64,000 nt of DNA from Endozoicomonas sp. OPT23 (GCF_009653635.1 NZ_PPFD01000003.1:762955-826954); one strand, 5' to 3'; positions 36,378-45,930 are shown, numbered from the stretch's first letter. Notes: generated by a model from the sequence alone, not told the origin. Translations and numbers: made by a program.

Positions 36378-37373
36378 ATGCTCCCGCTGATCGCTGTTCC
36401 CATGGGTGATCCCGCCGGCATTGGTCCGGAAATTCTTGTTAAAGCCTTATCTGAATATAACTTTACAGACATTTGTCGTATTCTCGTTATTGGTTCCAAA
36501 TCAGTTTTATCGCAAGCTCTTTCTACCTGCAAAACCCACCTTCCCATAATCAATACAGACACTCTTGAAACCGTCTCAAACCGGAAACAAATAAACTTGC
36601 ATGCCTGTGCCGAATACGCCGTGGAAACAAGAGTAGGTAATGTTTCAGCCTTGGGCGGGCAGGCAGCCTACGACTGTATCGAGAACTCTGTGAAGCTAGC
36701 TCTAACAAAAAGAGTTGATGCCATCGCAACTACGCCTATTAACAAGTTGTCTTTGAAAGCGGCTGGCATCAATCACATCGGTCATACAGAAATTCTCGCA
36801 GCTCTCTCTGGAAGTGCTTCACCTCTGACGCTGTTTCAGGTTCACAATCTTCGAGTATTTTTTCTTTCGCGGCACTTGTCTCTCAGAAAAGCCTGCGACT
36901 TTGTCACAGCAGATAATGTTTATGGCTGCGCCACTAGAATCTATGAAGCAATGAGTTCACTGGGACTGAGAGACCCACATCTGGCGATTGCAGCACTTAA
37001 CCCTCACGGAGGTGAACAAGCATTATTTGGTGATGAGGAGGACAGGGAAGTTTTACCCGCTATCAGCAAACTGAAGGCAGAAGGCTATAAAGTAACCGGA
37101 CCTGTGCCTGCCGATGCGGTCTTTCATCAGGCGCTGAATGGAAAGTTCGACGCAGTGCTGTCCCTCTATCACGATCAGGGACATATCGCGACGAAGATGG
37201 TCGACTTTGAACGTACCGTTTCCATTACCTGTGGACTGCCTTTTCTAAGAACCTCTGTTGACCATGGCACAGCCTTCGACATTGCCGGAACAGGCAAAGC
37301 CAGTGCTGTCAGTATGATTGAAGCCATTCTGACAGCAGCGAAATACGCAGCTTCATTCCAACAGAAAAAATAA
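36378..37373 (+). CDS. PdxA-family 4-phosphohydroxy-acid dehydrogenase (PdxA or PdxA2)
   Basis: A 331-residue enzyme of the PdxA family. Three metal-binding His are visible in INHIGHTEILA, DAVFHQALNG and LYHDQGHIATKM. PdxA oxidises 4-phosphohydroxythreonine for vitamin B6 synthesis; the PdxA2 branch acts on phosphorylated four-carbon sugar acids such as D-threonate or D-erythronate. The DeoR neighbour and the absence of ksgA/surA favour PdxA2, though the usual DUF1537 kinase is not nearby. I start at ATG 36378, directly after a TTG that could add one residue. Confidence 0.85.
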   Translation: MLPLIAVPMGDPAGIGPEILVKALSEYNFTDICRILVIGSKSVLSQALSTCKTHLPIINTDTLETVSNRKQINLHACAEYAVETRVGNVSALGGQAAYDCIENSVKLALTKRVDAIATTPINKLSLKAAGINHIGHTEILAALSGSASPLTLFQVHNLRVFFLSRHLSLRKACDFVTADNVYGCATRIYEAMSSLGLRDPHLAIAALNPHGGEQALFGDEEDREVLPAISKLKAEGYKVTGPVPADAVFHQALNGKFDAVLSLYHDQGHIATKMVDFERTVSITCGLPFLRTSVDHGTAFDIAGTGKASAVSMIEAILTAAKYAASFQQKK

Positions 37374-37534
37374 CTAAAAGTTTAGAATTCAATCTGAAGG
37401 GCCGATACTCATCATCTTCGGGGGGACTCTCATCTTTGAGAGTGCAGTACTCCCGTTTTCATCAAACGATACCGCTCGCTGACACCAGCCTCTTGCTAAC
37501 TTTAAATGAATAATCAAATATTCAGGGATTCACC

Positions 37535-40500
37535 ATGAAGCTGGCTCTCTATCTGTTTTTATCTACCCTCAGCAGCTTTATCTTTGCCAGTGAAGGCTTT
37601 TATCGCTTCCCTGACCTCCATAACGATACGGTTGTCTTTACTGCAGAAGGGGACCTATGGAAGGTCTCTGTTAAAGGAGGTGAAGCAAGCAGGCTGACCT
37701 CTGACTACGGTTTTGAAAGTCATGCTCATATCTCACCGGATGGCAGCACCATTGCCTTTATTGGTAACTACGACGGTCCCAGAGAGCTCTATACCTTACC
37801 TGTAACTGGTGGCACGCCAAAAAGGCTGACTTTCTCTAACAGTTTGAGCAGAGTTCGTGGCTGGACTCAGGATAATCAGATCATTCTGGCCACCAATCGT
37901 CATTCGTCTTTCTGGGAAAGTCTGCAACTGGTACTGGTCGATGCAGAGTCTGGTTATCAGACACGTATTCCTCTGGCACAGGCTTCCGATGGCTCGTTCT
38001 CTGACAATGGCGACCTCTATTTCACTCGATTTACCGGCTCCAATGACAATATCCGTAACTATCAGGGCGGTACCGCTGAAAACCTCTGGCGCTATTCAGA
38101 AAACAAAGAAGCGATACCTCTCACCCATGGTTACCCTGGCACCAGTAAATCACCAATGGTCTGGCGGGAAAGGGTCTATTTTATCAGCGACCGTTCCGGG
38201 CGAATGAACATCTGGTCTATGGATTTTGAAGGCAAAGCTCTGAAGCAACATACCTTCTTTAAAGACAAGGATATTCAGACGCCGTCTCTGAATCAGGGAC
38301 GAATAATATTTCATGCCAATGCCGATCTGTTTATCTACGAAACGAAAACGAATGCTACCCGGAAGCTTGATATCACTCTTCCTTCAGACCTGGATCAAAA
38401 ACGCCAACGCTGGGTAGAATTTCCAGCCAGATTTTTGAGGGATTTCAGCCTTTCTCCTGACAATCAGGAGTTGATGCTGACCGCCAGAGGTCAGGTGGTT
38501 ATTAACCCGTTAATTCATGGCCGAACCATTACTCTTCCCAGACCGTCAAAAGACCTGTTCTTTGAGACAGCTCAGTTCGTACCTGCTCTGGAGTCTGTCC
38601 TTGCATCAAGCTCTCAGAGAGGAAAGCTGGCATTCTGGTTGCTTCCGCCTAATGGCGAAGCCAGATACCAGAAAATCCTTGAGACAGACAGAGCACTTTA
38701 TAGTGGGCCTTATCCCTCACCAGACGGCAGTCGCTTCGCCTGGTTTAACTCTGACTACCAGCTGAAGATAACCGATCTTCCCTCTGGCGATACCCGCACT
38801 GTCGATCAGGGCAGCTTCAACTGGCCATCTGATTTCGTTAATTGGTCACCTGACAGTAACTGGCTGATCTACACCAAAAAAGCCTCTAACCTGAACACGC
38901 AGCTTTATCTCTACAATATTTCCGAGGGTGCTCCAGAAGCCATCACCACAGACCGCCATCACAGTTTTTCTCCGGCCTGGAGCACTGATGGAGACTGGAT
39001 ATATTTTCTCTCCAACCGTCATTATTCATCCAGGGTTGAAGACCCATACGGCTTAAATCAGCCAGAGCCATACTCTGAACAAAATACCGGCATCTACATG
39101 CTGGCAGTTAATGAAAATCATGAATGGCCGTTCAGAGAACCTAATGAACTGTCGGGACAAAACACGCCTGCAGTTGTTGATGGTGAAGAACAGTCTGAAT
39201 CCTTTATGCAGGTGGATCGAAAGGGGCTGGCCAAAAGACTGTATCAGGTACCCGTAACACCTGGTGATTATCGCCGTCTCAAACTGGCAGGAGACTACCT
39301 CTACTGGCAGTCAAATGAATCCTCTGGCGCAATGCTTAAGGCAATGCCTATAACTCATGATGGTCCAAAGCCTTATACAGTTGCAGAGAATATAAGCTCC
39401 TACCGGGTTTCATCAGACGAACAGAATGTACTGATCAGTGATACTCAGGGGTTTTCTATCAAGCCCACAGGTGCCGATATATCGGTTCAGGTTGAGCTGC
39501 TTGAACTAAAGAACTGGCGTCTTCACATTGACCCCACAGCTGAATGGCAGGAGATTCTTTACCAAACCTGGTCTCTGTATAAAAACTACTTTGCTGATAC
39601 GACCATGGACCAGAATGTCTGGCAGCAGGAACTGGATAACCAGTTAAAACTGTTGCCAAGAATTACGGATCGCCGGGAGCTTGATCAACTTCTGGCTAAT
39701 ATGCTCGGCAGTCTTGGTGTTCTTCATGTATATACCTATCCCGGTGACCAGCGCACAGGCTTGAACTGGTCTTTTGAAGGTTCGTTAGGTGCTGAATTCG
39801 AGAAGACCAAGCATGGCTTTCTAGTTAAACATATACATAAGACAGACTATGAAACTCCTTCTTTAGCATCGCCGCTTGCCAGACCTTACAGCAGGATTCA
39901 GGAAGGAGATACGATCACCCATATCAACCAGCAGCCTCTAAATCAGGATATAGACCTGCAACAAAAGCTCACCTTTCAACATGACACGCAAACATTGTTG
40001 ACCATTGAAAGCAGCACTAACAAAAGTACCTGGCAGGAAATTGTTACGCCTTTATCCATAGAAGAAACCAACGCATTACGTTATCAGGAATGGCTGTTAC
40101 AACGTCGTCAGACAGTGGACGAGAAAGGCGAAGGTAAAATTGGCTATGTTCACCTACCGAATATGGAGAAAGACAGTTTTGCTGACTGGGTCAAACAGTA
40201 CTATCCAGTCTTTAATCGCGACGGCCTGATACTGGATATCAGACACAATACCGGCGGTAATATCAGCAGCTGGATTCTCAATCGGCTCATTCGAAAAGCC
40301 TTTGTTTACGCGTCTGCCAGAGGTAAAAACGAGAGTTGGAACATGCAGTATGCGTTCCGTGGACACATTGTGTTGCTGGTTAATGAACATACTGCATCCG
40401 ATGCAGAAGAACTGGCGGATGGTTTCAGAAGCCTTGAACTTGGAACCATAATAGGCACGCGTACATGGGGCGGAAGAATCTTCAGTACCGAAGAAGCCTT

Positions 40501-40744
40501 TACCGATAACGGTGCCGTTTCTTTACCTTTCTTCGGACACTACTTTGACAGCAATCGCTGGTCTCCGGAAAACTGGGGTGTCGAGCCCGATATCCGAATT
40601 GATAATCTGCCTTACGCGACATTCCATGGCGAAGATACCCAGCTGGATGCCGCACTTCGGCACCTGCAGAGAAAAATAGCTGATGAACCTATTATTCAAC
40701 CTCTTCCTCCCAGGCAGCCTATAGCCGTGCCGGTTAATCAGTAA
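37535..40744 (+). CDS. Tricorn-type S41 protease with N-terminal beta-propeller
   Basis: A 1069-residue Tricorn homologue. After a signal peptide (1-18), residues 20-640 hold beta-propeller repeats (HISPDGSTIAFIGNYDGPRELYTLPVTGGTPKRLT; WSTDGDWIYFLSNRH). A Tricorn core, a PDZ-like segment (about 750-830) and an S41 peptidase domain (about 860-1045) follow. Ser955 in NEHTASDAEE is the expected nucleophile and His731 (GVLHVYT) the expected base; the residue before that His is Leu where Thermoplasma Tricorn has Ser. A Glu in ENWGVEPDI completes the site. It would degrade peptides in the periplasm. It overlaps the convergent lactonase gene by 7 bases. Confidence 0.9.
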   Translation: MKLALYLFLSTLSSFIFASEGFYRFPDLHNDTVVFTAEGDLWKVSVKGGEASRLTSDYGFESHAHISPDGSTIAFIGNYDGPRELYTLPVTGGTPKRLTFSNSLSRVRGWTQDNQIILATNRHSSFWESLQLVLVDAESGYQTRIPLAQASDGSFSDNGDLYFTRFTGSNDNIRNYQGGTAENLWRYSENKEAIPLTHGYPGTSKSPMVWRERVYFISDRSGRMNIWSMDFEGKALKQHTFFKDKDIQTPSLNQGRIIFHANADLFIYETKTNATRKLDITLPSDLDQKRQRWVEFPARFLRDFSLSPDNQELMLTARGQVVINPLIHGRTITLPRPSKDLFFETAQFVPALESVLASSSQRGKLAFWLLPPNGEARYQKILETDRALYSGPYPSPDGSRFAWFNSDYQLKITDLPSGDTRTVDQGSFNWPSDFVNWSPDSNWLIYTKKASNLNTQLYLYNISEGAPEAITTDRHHSFSPAWSTDGDWIYFLSNRHYSSRVEDPYGLNQPEPYSEQNTGIYMLAVNENHEWPFREPNELSGQNTPAVVDGEEQSESFMQVDRKGLAKRLYQVPVTPGDYRRLKLAGDYLYWQSNESSGAMLKAMPITHDGPKPYTVAENISSYRVSSDEQNVLISDTQGFSIKPTGADISVQVELLELKNWRLHIDPTAEWQEILYQTWSLYKNYFADTTMDQNVWQQELDNQLKLLPRITDRRELDQLLANMLGSLGVLHVYTYPGDQRTGLNWSFEGSLGAEFEKTKHGFLVKHIHKTDYETPSLASPLARPYSRIQEGDTITHINQQPLNQDIDLQQKLTFQHDTQTLLTIESSTNKSTWQEIVTPLSIEETNALRYQEWLLQRRQTVDEKGEGKIGYVHLPNMEKDSFADWVKQYYPVFNRDGLILDIRHNTGGNISSWILNRLIRKAFVYASARGKNESWNMQYAFRGHIVLLVNEHTASDAEELADGFRSLELGTIIGTRTWGGRIFSTEEAFTDNGAVSLPFFGHYFDSNRWSPENWGVEPDIRIDNLPYATFHGEDTQLDAALRHLQRKIADEPIIQPLPPRQPIAVPVNQ

Positions 40745-41610
40745 CCGGCAAAGCCATCTGCAGAGAGATCAAAAACTTCTACTCTGCCTCGCTGGTACTC
40801 AGTGACATACAGCTGTTTGCTGTCTTCAGGTCCAAAAGAAACATTGGTTGGACAGGAACCCCTGGTGACCAGACTCCTGCTGACAACGCCCTCAGGACTT
40901 ACACAGGCAACATGCCCTTGTCCAAAGATGGCAGCGTAGAGATTACCTGCCTGATCAAATGTAATACCGTCGGGTCCAACCACTCTTGAAGGTCCCGATG
41001 GATCAGTCACACTGGTAAATATCTCTTTTGATTCAAGCTCAAGGTGACTAGAAAAAACGTAACGATAGATCAGTCCTGTCACCGTTTCTGCCAGATACAG
41101 ATTGCCATCAGGGCCAAACGCTAGGCCATTAGCAAACAACAGCCCCTCATCCAGACACTCAACACTGTGGGTAACGGGATCAATTCGGAACAACCTTCCT
41201 CTCATGGGAGAGTTCCAGACATCAGGATCAAGTCGGCCATCCTTGATCAAATCCCTGACCAGAATGCCGGAATCAGTCAGGTAGATATAACCGTCCGGTC
41301 CATAGACCAGATCATTCGGCCACATAAACGACAAATCGCCACAGGAAGTGATTCTTAATACTTCTGCTCCCAACTCATCAAACTTAATTAACGACGGTTG
41401 CCAGGTTTCTGCAGCCCAGATACTTTTTCCATCTTTATCCAGCAGTAAACCATTTGGCCGCGAGCAGTCAGTGAAGGTCTTTCGGTGTTCACCACAGGCT
41501 GACAACTGGGTCAGGCGGCCAGATCCCATAGCCATTTCAGCCACCAGCCAGTCATTATTACTTAGCAGCAATGGCGCTTCCGGATACTCAAGACCTTCCG
41601 CAAATATCAT
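40738..41610 (-). CDS. SMP-30/gluconolactonase-family protein
   Basis: A 290-residue six-bladed beta-propeller of the SMP-30 family, which opens sugar lactones using a divalent metal. Visible marks are EGLEYPEAPLLL near the start (metal-ligand Glu), SFMWPNDLVYGPDGYIYLTDSG (Asn and Asp ligands) and GPDGITFDQAGNLYAAIFGQG near the end. There is no signal peptide. Its 3' end overlaps the protease gene. The DeoR and PdxA-type genes nearby fit a sugar-acid theme, but the opposite strand means no shared operon. Confidence 0.88.
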   Translation of the reverse strand: MIFAEGLEYPEAPLLLSNNDWLVAEMAMGSGRLTQLSACGEHRKTFTDCSRPNGLLLDKDGKSIWAAETWQPSLIKFDELGAEVLRITSCGDLSFMWPNDLVYGPDGYIYLTDSGILVRDLIKDGRLDPDVWNSPMRGRLFRIDPVTHSVECLDEGLLFANGLAFGPDGNLYLAETVTGLIYRYVFSSHLELESKEIFTSVTDPSGPSRVVGPDGITFDQAGNLYAAIFGQGHVACVSPEGVVSRSLVTRGSCPTNVSFGPEDSKQLYVTEYQRGRVEVFDLSADGFAGY

Positions 41611-41827
41611 ACCTGTTTCCTGTTTTGACCAAGTGAAACAGTTTAGATACTCAACAGTTCATATCGTTTAGAACAATAAGAAACAAGTGATAGGTATATC
41701 TAGCTACTAGAGGTAATATTAAATCGCAAAAAGAACTTATAAAAATACCTAAAGAGCAAAGGATTATTAACTGTTAGCATTACAGTTCAATCTGCTCTTT
41801 GTTGCACCGCGGGGGATTTTCGACCTT

Positions 41828-42934
41828 ATGAGTCGTCCGGCCAGAGCTGTCTTCAATCTAGACGCACTCAAGCATAACTACCGACTGGCAAAACAACTTG
41901 CCGGTAACGGGAAAGTTATGGCTGTAGTAAAAGCAGATGCCTATCGTCATGGCGCCATCGCCTGTTCCAGAGCCTTGGCTGATGAAGCCGATGGTTTCGC
42001 TGTTGCCTGTATAGAAGAAGCCCTTGAACTCAGGGAAGCAGGCATTGAACAAAGCATTCTTATCCTTGAAGGTTTCTTCGAGGTGTCAGAGCTCACAGAT
42101 ATCGCACGACTGCGGCTGGATATTGTGATCCAGAATTCTGACCAGCTGGCTATGCTGGAACAAACCCCATTATCGCAACCCATAAGAGCCTGGCTAAAAA
42201 TGGACTCGGGTATGCACCGTGTCGGTTTTCTTCCAGATCAATACCGTGACGCTTGGGAACGCCTTAATAATCTGGCCTGGGTAAACGACATTGTATTAAT
42301 GAGTCATCTGTCTTGTGCTGATGATGAAGATCATGATTACACACTGAGCCAGCTGGAAACCTTTGAGAAATATACGCTTGGTCTGCCGGGTGAGCGCAGC
42401 ATTGCCAACTCAGCAGGTCTGGTCGAGTTTCCACAGGCACGCAGTGACTGGAGTCGTCCGGGGTTGATGCTTTATGGAGCATCGCCTTTTCCACACCCAC
42501 ACCCTATTGCTGATCAACTCAGACCTGTAATGGAGCTGCACTCTGCAATTATCAGTATCAAGGAAGTACCGGCAGGAAGCTCCGTGGGGTACGCCGGTAA
42601 AGGCGTGACTTCTCAGGTATCTCGTCTTGGTGTTATCGCTATGGGCTATGCCGATGGTTATCCGTTGCACGCCAGCAATGGCACACCTATTTTGGTGAAT
42701 GGTCAGCGGGTACCACTCATTGGCCGTGTTTCCATGGATATGCTGACTGTCGATCTGACGGGGCTGGATGATGTAAAAATAGGTGATCCTGCTCTGCTGT
42801 GGGGTGAAAGTCTTTCAGTCAGTGAAGTAGCTCAACACGCCAATACCATTCCGTACCAATTGTTCTGCAACTTCAACAGAGTTCCGGTCAGTTATCACGA
42901 AACAGTGAAAAACCTTGAATCCACTCACCAATGA
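41828..42934 (+). CDS. alr: Alanine racemase
   Basis: A 368-residue PLP enzyme that makes D-alanine for peptidoglycan. The PLP lysine is K35 in AVVKADAYRHG, and the second catalytic base is Y255 in SVGYAGKGVTS. MDSGMHRVGF and GYADGYP are also conserved. The length is normal. It stands alone with 217 bases upstream, and its 3' end overlaps a convergent lipoprotein gene by 10 bases. Whether another alr or dadX copy exists elsewhere cannot be told. Confidence 0.95.
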   Translation: MSRPARAVFNLDALKHNYRLAKQLAGNGKVMAVVKADAYRHGAIACSRALADEADGFAVACIEEALELREAGIEQSILILEGFFEVSELTDIARLRLDIVIQNSDQLAMLEQTPLSQPIRAWLKMDSGMHRVGFLPDQYRDAWERLNNLAWVNDIVLMSHLSCADDEDHDYTLSQLETFEKYTLGLPGERSIANSAGLVEFPQARSDWSRPGLMLYGASPFPHPHPIADQLRPVMELHSAIISIKEVPAGSSVGYAGKGVTSQVSRLGVIAMGYADGYPLHASNGTPILVNGQRVPLIGRVSMDMLTVDLTGLDDVKIGDPALLWGESLSVSEVAQHANTIPYQLFCNFNRVPVSYHETVKNLESTHQ

Positions 42935-43251
42935 ACTCTGATTCGATCGCTGCTGCTATTAACACCATGCTTTTTGTTATCGTTGCGGCGGTTCTCAATG
43001 TCCCGAGCGGATGAAGACCCACCACCATTAATACCCTGCAAGCTGTTGGATGTACACTTACACATACCACGGTTATCACAAGTCAGCTCAGTCCCTACAG
43101 GACATTTGTTTGAGCAATAGCAAGGCATTGATTCGCATATCAGCACATATCCAGGCGGACACTGACTGTTATCAGAGTCAACCGGCAGAAAATGACATCC
43201 GCCTATAATCGATACACTTGCCAGAAAAATGAATATGTATTTTTTGTTCAT
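42925..43251 (-). CDS. Small Cys-rich lipoprotein with tandem Cys repeat
   Basis: A 108-residue protein with a lipoprotein signal (lipobox SIIGGC, Cys19). The mature part has two tandem units of the form CPxGxxLxC...CxC: CPPGYVLICESMPCYC and CPVGTELTCDNRGMCKC. Eight Cys follow the lipid-anchored one, so a small disulfide-bonded domain on the cell surface or periplasmic face is likely. The C-terminal 40 residues are polar and disordered. I do not recognise the family. It overlaps the 3' end of alr by 10 bases. Confidence 0.65.
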   Translation of the reverse strand: MNKKYIFIFLASVSIIGGCHFLPVDSDNSQCPPGYVLICESMPCYCSNKCPVGTELTCDNRGMCKCTSNSLQGINGGGSSSARDIENRRNDNKKHGVNSSSDRIRVHW

Positions 43252-43518
43252 ATTTATATTCCAGCTAAAAAACGAATATAGCCTAAAAAATCATTATTTC
43301 ATGATGGCTTAATATTCCTTCAACTTCGTTTCAAACCAGAATATTTATTACTGCAGGACTTCATGGCAGAGTATTTACATAGGTTAGGGTTATCCACACT
43401 TGAATATTTTCTGCTGCTCCCCTAATCTTCGCCGCCGTATTGGCTGACTGATTTACCCACCAGCCTTAGCTCTATTTCAGCCTTACCAGGCTAACTTTAT
43501 CAGACGATTGCTGAAGCC

Positions 43519-44007
43519 ATGAGAAGCCGAAAAGAAGTTGTCCGCCAGCTGGACAGGATTGATCGAAATATCCTTCGAACTCTCCAGGAAAATGGTCGTA
43601 TTTCCTATGTAGATCTTGCCGATCGTGTAGGGCTGAGTACTACGCCATGCATGGAGCGTGTGAAGCGTCTTGAGCGTGAAGGCATTATTCAGGGCTACAG
43701 TGCTCGCCTGAACCCACAATATCTTCAGGCTGGACTGCTGGTGTATGTGGAGATCAGTCTCTATTCCAAATCAGCGGATGTTTTTGACGAGTTCCGTCGT
43801 TCAGTCATTGCTCTGCCAAACGTTCTGGAATGCCACCTGGTATCAGGTAACTTCGACTACCTGGTGAAAGCTCGTATTTCTGAAATGGCTTCCTACCGCG
43901 AGCTGCTGGGCGATATTCTGCTCAAACTGCCGGGTGTTCGTGAGTCCAAAAGCTATATCGTCATGGAAGAGCTGAAAGAAACTCTGAACCTGCCAATCCC
44001 TGAGTGA
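43519..44007 (+). CDS. lrp: Leucine-responsive regulator, Lrp/AsnC family
   Basis: A 162-residue global-type regulator. The N-terminal helix-turn-helix is LDRIDRNILRTLQENGRISYVDLADRVGLSTTPCMERVKRLEREG, close to E. coli Lrp, and the C-terminal RAM domain includes LPNVLECHLVSGNFDYLVKARISEM. It binds leucine or other amino acids and controls amino-acid metabolism. The leucine dehydrogenase operon 820 bases downstream is a natural target. The ribosome site is weak. A 12-bp palindromic hairpin follows the gene. Confidence 0.93.
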   Translation: MRSRKEVVRQLDRIDRNILRTLQENGRISYVDLADRVGLSTTPCMERVKRLEREGIIQGYSARLNPQYLQAGLLVYVEISLYSKSADVFDEFRRSVIALPNVLECHLVSGNFDYLVKARISEMASYRELLGDILLKLPGVRESKSYIVMEELKETLNLPIPE

Positions 44008-44027
44008 GTTTGAACTTCAGATTCATA

Positions 44028-44062
44028 CGTCATTTGCCAGCCATAAACGGGCAAATGACGTA
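44028..44062 (+). terminator. Hairpin after lrp
   Basis: ACGTCATTTGCC / GGCAAATGACGT, a perfect 12-bp stem with an 11-base loop. The arm GTCATTT is the same as in repeat copies 4 and 6, and a TGAGTG lies at the stop codon, so this may be a worn copy of the palindromic element. Confidence 0.55.
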
Positions 44063-44113
44063 TAGATAATCAACTCTGTTCGTCTACCGAATAAAAAAAA
44101 TCCCTGATAAAAC

Positions 44114-44500
44114 TCAGTAGTCCCTCATAAAGTAATTGAGAGCAACGGCATCCTGTTCTTCAATTTCCTTGAGCTGAAAACCCGCCGCATAATCCCGATT
44201 GTGGTCGCCCTGCTTATTACCAGACTGACACCAGACACACTCTGCCAGCATATTTATTCTGTGGGTACTTTCCAGAGGGCCAGGCAGAATGATGGTCACT
44301 TTTCTTAATTCCGACAGCCGAACCTGCTGTCCAGTGAGAACGCTGAAACCATTTCTAGACACATCCTCAAGCACGCCCATCAGTTGGCCAGTGTCGCTGT
44401 CGAGCACCTGCGCAGGCTCAGCGAGAGTCTTCCGGGGTGAGCGTCTTTTCTCAGTCAGCTCTTTCTCAGCTCTTTCTTTCTCAAGAATGTCATCCGTCAT
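44114..44500 (-). CDS. PilZ-domain protein
   Basis: A 128-residue protein with a charged N-terminus and a PilZ domain. The c-di-GMP signature is present in both parts, RRSPRK (RxxxR) and DVSRNGF (DxSxxG), so it should bind the nucleotide. It probably links c-di-GMP to motility, adhesion or exopolysaccharide, but no partner gene is nearby. It lies between lrp and the leucine dehydrogenase operon on the opposite strand. Confidence 0.88.
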   Translation of the reverse strand: MTDDILEKERAEKELTEKRRSPRKTLAEPAQVLDSDTGQLMGVLEDVSRNGFSVLTGQQVRLSELRKVTIILPGPLESTHRINMLAECVWCQSGNKQGDHNRDYAAGFQLKEIEEQDAVALNYFMRDY

Positions 44501-44667
44501 AACACGTCCTCTGTTTCAGGCGGAGTATTCTTGAACATACCTGTTTTTTTCGAGCATGACAAAACCTGCATGTTAGTTACTGCAAACGCTAAACCCCATG
44601 AAAAATAAGGTATTCGCCTGGAAACCTCTAAACGCTGTAGCCCTTAAGATGAGTCGTGCGTCTTCAA

Positions 44668-44696
44668 TTGACAATACACTGGCCGATGTTTTTAAT
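44668..44696 (+). promoter_or_regulatory. Sigma-70-type promoter for the branched-chain oxidation operon
   Basis: TTGACA (44668-44673), a 17-base spacer, then TTTAAT (44691-44696; five of six match TATAAT). It sits about 130 bases before the leucine dehydrogenase start. The leader contains a GGGG / CCCC hairpin and ends in a strong GGAGGA ribosome site. Confidence 0.6.
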
Positions 44697-44826
44697 GGCT
44701 AAAGGGGATAACAATTCCCCCACATAATGCTTTGGGGCATATCTGAAACCGGGCATAACTAAAATAAGAATAATAATAAACAAAGACAGAGCCTTATCAG
44801 CTCTGATACATACGGAGGATCCCGTT

Positions 44827-45873
44827 ATGTTTCAGTCGATAGAAGAGGCCGGGGTAAACGATCTTCATTTTAAATACGATGAAGCATCAGGCCTGAAAGC
44901 AATCGTTGCCATTCACAGCACTCGCAGAGGTCCTGCTCTCGGGGGTTGTCGAATCATTCCTTACGCCTCAACCGATGAAGCCGTTACCGACGCCATAAGA
45001 CTTGCCAAAGGCATGAGTTACAAAGCTGCTTTGGCCGGGCTTGATCTGGGCGGCGGCAAGTCCGTCATCATGGAACCCTCTGAGCCTTACGACAGAGAAA
45101 AGCTGTTTAAAGCCTTTGGTGGTTTTATTGAGGAGCTGGGTGGTCGCTATATCACCGCCATGGACAGCGGTTCCCGAGTCTCCGATATGGACACCATTGC
45201 AACTCAAACCCGCCATGTGTCCTGTACTTCTATCAGTGGAAATCCTGCACCTTCAACGGCTCTCGGAGTCTACAAAGGTATTCTTGCCACGCTGAAAGCA
45301 AACAAAAACTTAGGTAACTCGCTGAAAGGTATGGCTGTTGCCGTTCAAGGGTTAGGCAATGTCGGCTTTGCGCTTTGCCAGTTACTGCACAGTGACGGAG
45401 CCAGGCTCCTTGTGACTGACATTGATGAAAAGAAGATAGAACAATGCGTTGCTGATTTTGGTGCAACGGCGGTCAGCAGCAATGAAATCTATTCCGTTCC
45501 CTGCGATATTTTCAGCCCCTGTGGTCTTGGTGGAGTTCTTGACCCTGACCATATCAGCCAGCTGCAGTGTAGTGCCATAGCAGGCTCTGCCAACAACCAA
45601 CTGCTTACTCCTGAATGCGGACAGCAACTGTTCGACCGGGACATTATGTACGCTCCCGACTACCTGATTAATTCCGGCGGCCTGATCTTTGTGGCGATGA
45701 ATCACATGAAGCAAGGGCAGGTGGAAATTGATCGTCGTATTGATGCTATTGAAGACACTCTTCTACAGGTATTCCGTCACCAGCAACAACGCAAGGCTCC
45801 CAGCAGCCTGATTGCTGACCATATGGCAGAAGTTCTGCTTTACGGTGACGAGCACAGACGCCTAAGCGCCTGA
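44827..45873 (+). CDS. ldh: Leucine/valine dehydrogenase (Glu/Leu/Phe/Val family)
   Basis: A 348-residue NAD-linked amino-acid dehydrogenase that deaminates leucine, valine or isoleucine to the 2-oxo acid. The catalytic segment GMSYKAALAGLDLGGGKSVI and the nucleotide-binding loop VQGLGNVGFALCQLL are clear. The length fits leucine or phenylalanine dehydrogenases and is shorter than GDH. It is the first gene of an operon with E1 alpha, E1 beta and E2, which take the oxo acids on to acyl-CoA; that context favours branched-chain substrates. Confidence 0.9.
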   Translation: MFQSIEEAGVNDLHFKYDEASGLKAIVAIHSTRRGPALGGCRIIPYASTDEAVTDAIRLAKGMSYKAALAGLDLGGGKSVIMEPSEPYDREKLFKAFGGFIEELGGRYITAMDSGSRVSDMDTIATQTRHVSCTSISGNPAPSTALGVYKGILATLKANKNLGNSLKGMAVAVQGLGNVGFALCQLLHSDGARLLVTDIDEKKIEQCVADFGATAVSSNEIYSVPCDIFSPCGLGGVLDPDHISQLQCSAIAGSANNQLLTPECGQQLFDRDIMYAPDYLINSGGLIFVAMNHMKQGQVEIDRRIDAIEDTLLQVFRHQQQRKAPSSLIADHMAEVLLYGDEHRRLSA

Positions 45874-45930
45874 GCAGTAGCAAATAACATTACAAGAGCA
45901 CAATACGAGAGCACAATATGGGAGCAAACT

